Assembly: GCA_963791625.1 (NCBI GenBank)
Contig: CAWBTA010000006.1
Span: 1,922,001 to 1,986,000, forward strand
Direction of reading: 5' to 3'
From: JANMCE01 sp963791625
GTDB lineage: Bacteria; Actinomycetota; Acidimicrobiia; Acidimicrobiales; Ilumatobacteraceae
Length of the DNA stretch: 64,000 nucleotides
The stretch's first letter is position 1. Every line of letters starts with the position of its first letter. Below, piece after piece: positions 63,143-64,000 of this stretch. The translations under genes were made by a program, and so were the position numbers. The notes under the pieces are model-generated. The model ran no database searches, had not been told where the DNA came from, and saw nothing but the letters and a program-made list of their open reading frames with translations.

Positions 63143-64000
63143 CTAGCCGATCAGCTGCGAGACGGTGACGGGTTTGAGGTTTTTGGACTTCATGTGATCG
63201 ATGATGGCGGGCAGGGCATCGATGGTGTTCTGATGGTCGAAGTGGAGGCTCACGATCGAGCCACTCTGAATGGCTCCGATCACGTTCTTCTTCACCGCTG
63301 CTGCACCCGGATCCTGGAAGTCCATCGAGTCAAGGTCGTAGCCCACGCTCACGCCGTAGCCCACCTTGCCCGCCGCGGCCAGGATGGCGGCGGTGGGTAC
63401 CTCGATCTGGCTGGGGCGGAACCAGCGACCGTTCGATCCGGTGAGCTTCGTGAGGGCGTCGGCCGCTTTCGAAATCTCCGCGGTGAGATCCGCTGGTGAC
63501 ATCGTGCGCATGGCGCCATGGCTCCACGTGTGGTTCGACAACTCGTGTCCGTCGGCCAGAATGCGCTTGGCCAACTGCGGATTCTCCGAGATCCAGTTGC
63601 CCACGGCGAACACCGTCACGGGTGTGCCCGACTGCTTGAGCAGATCGAGCAAGGCCGTGGCCATGGCCGGGTTGCCGGCGGCGTGGAAGGTGAGGGCGGC
63701 GTTGCCGGAATCACGGGCACCGTGATTGATGAATGAGGCCGGGTCGCCCGGACCGGGGCCGGGGGTTACGGTTGAGGGCTTGGCCGTCGTGGCGATGATC
63801 GTCGGCTCCGCTGGGGCGGCCGTGACCGCTGGCAGCGCGGACGACCCTGGAGCGGGCACGGTGACGCCAGCATCGGTTGAAGCCGAACTCTCCGAGCCAG
63901 CCGACGACGCCTCGGTTGCGTCGGTCGCAACAGATGCACTCGAACTGGAGTCGCTCGGGAGCTTGTTGGCGGCACAACCGGCCAGGCCGGCGGCAGCGGC
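63143..64000 (-). CDS. NodB-type polysaccharide deacetylase-like lipoprotein (cut by window edge)
   Basis: The visible 285 residues lack only the signal start: a lipobox LAGC lies nine residues from the edge, followed by a Ser/Thr/Ala/Pro linker, then the NodB fold. The second motif HTWSH (ELSNHTWSHGAM) is intact, but the first, normally TFDDGP, reads TFHAAGN, so the catalytic and metal-binding aspartates are replaced. Other positions (VTVFAVGNW, RWFRPSQIEVP, DSMDFQDPG, IVSLHF) are as in the family. The protein may bind rather than deacetylate glycans, or use another mechanism. The gene continues beyond 64000. Confidence 0.8.
   Translation of the reverse strand, partial: AAAAGLAGCAANKLPSDSSSSASVATDATEASSAGSESSASTDAGVTVPAPGSSALPAVTAAPAEPTIIATTAKPSTVTPGPGPGDPASFINHGARDSGNAALTFHAAGNPAMATALLDLLKQSGTPVTVFAVGNWISENPQLAKRILADGHELSNHTWSHGAMRTMSPADLTAEISKAADALTKLTGSNGRWFRPSQIEVPTAAILAAAGKVGYGVSVGYDLDSMDFQDPGAAAVKKNVIGAIQSGSIVSLHFDHQNTIDALPAIIDHMKSKNLKPVTVSQLIG

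Overview
The window looks like chromosomal DNA of a GC-rich actinobacterium, most likely of the class Acidimicrobiia (Ilumatobacter-like). Evidence: high-GC coding with frequent GTG/TTG starts; the actinobacterial gene order rpsB-tsf-pyrH-frr-cdsA-dxr-site-2 protease-ispG-proS-rimP-nusA-ylxR-infB-ylxP-rbfA-truB-ribF-rpsO-pnp-M16 peptidase; a WhiG/FliA-type sigma factor; and a secreted beta domain typical of actinobacterial surface proteins. The class assignment is inference. I see no rRNA, tRNA, insertion sequence, prophage or CRISPR array, and no gene-free stretch over 300 bases.

Layout. 1-7.7 kb: end of an EamA transporter, dapA, a frameshifted winged-helix protein, a di-iron ferritin-like protein with its TetR regulator, an acyl-CoA ligase, a small membrane protein with an SDR, and dapB. 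7.7-12.9 kb: an operon of a truncated EEP nuclease-like protein, a cyclic-2,3-diphosphoglycerate-synthetase-like P-loop protein and a MacB-type ABC pair. 13-17.7 kb: pyruvate:ferredoxin oxidoreductase coupled to a dihydroorotate-dehydrogenase-like protein. 17.7-21.9 kb: M16 peptidase, pnp, rpsO. 22.1-25.5 kb: a TetR-controlled NMT1-type ABC importer whose two promoters appear leaderless. 25.6-47.8 kb: the translation, isoprenoid and lipid housekeeping supercluster, interrupted by a PIG-V-like transferase and by a molybdopterin oxidoreductase plus manA. 47.8-53.8 kb: degenerate LytM protein, sigma factor, xerC, dprA, comM, a small lipoprotein, clpP. 54-64 kb: collagen-like surface protein, TPR protein, glycosyltransferase, two overlapping PLP enzymes, a beta-propeller lipoprotein and a divergent NodB-type lipoprotein.

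Six single-base indels split five genes (winged-helix protein, DHODH-like protein, pnp 5' end, rpsB 3' end, and the collagen-like gene twice). Several lie in short homopolymers and two hit normally essential genes, so uncorrected assembly errors are the most likely cause. The annotation gives the repaired gene spans.

Most interesting regulatory structure: three TetR-type promoters carry a palindrome that fills the -35/-10 spacer, with a GTG start codon at or next to the expected transcription start. In addition, a perfect 13-bp GTAA-loop hairpin fills the whole gap between infB and ylxP and abuts the ylxP start codon.
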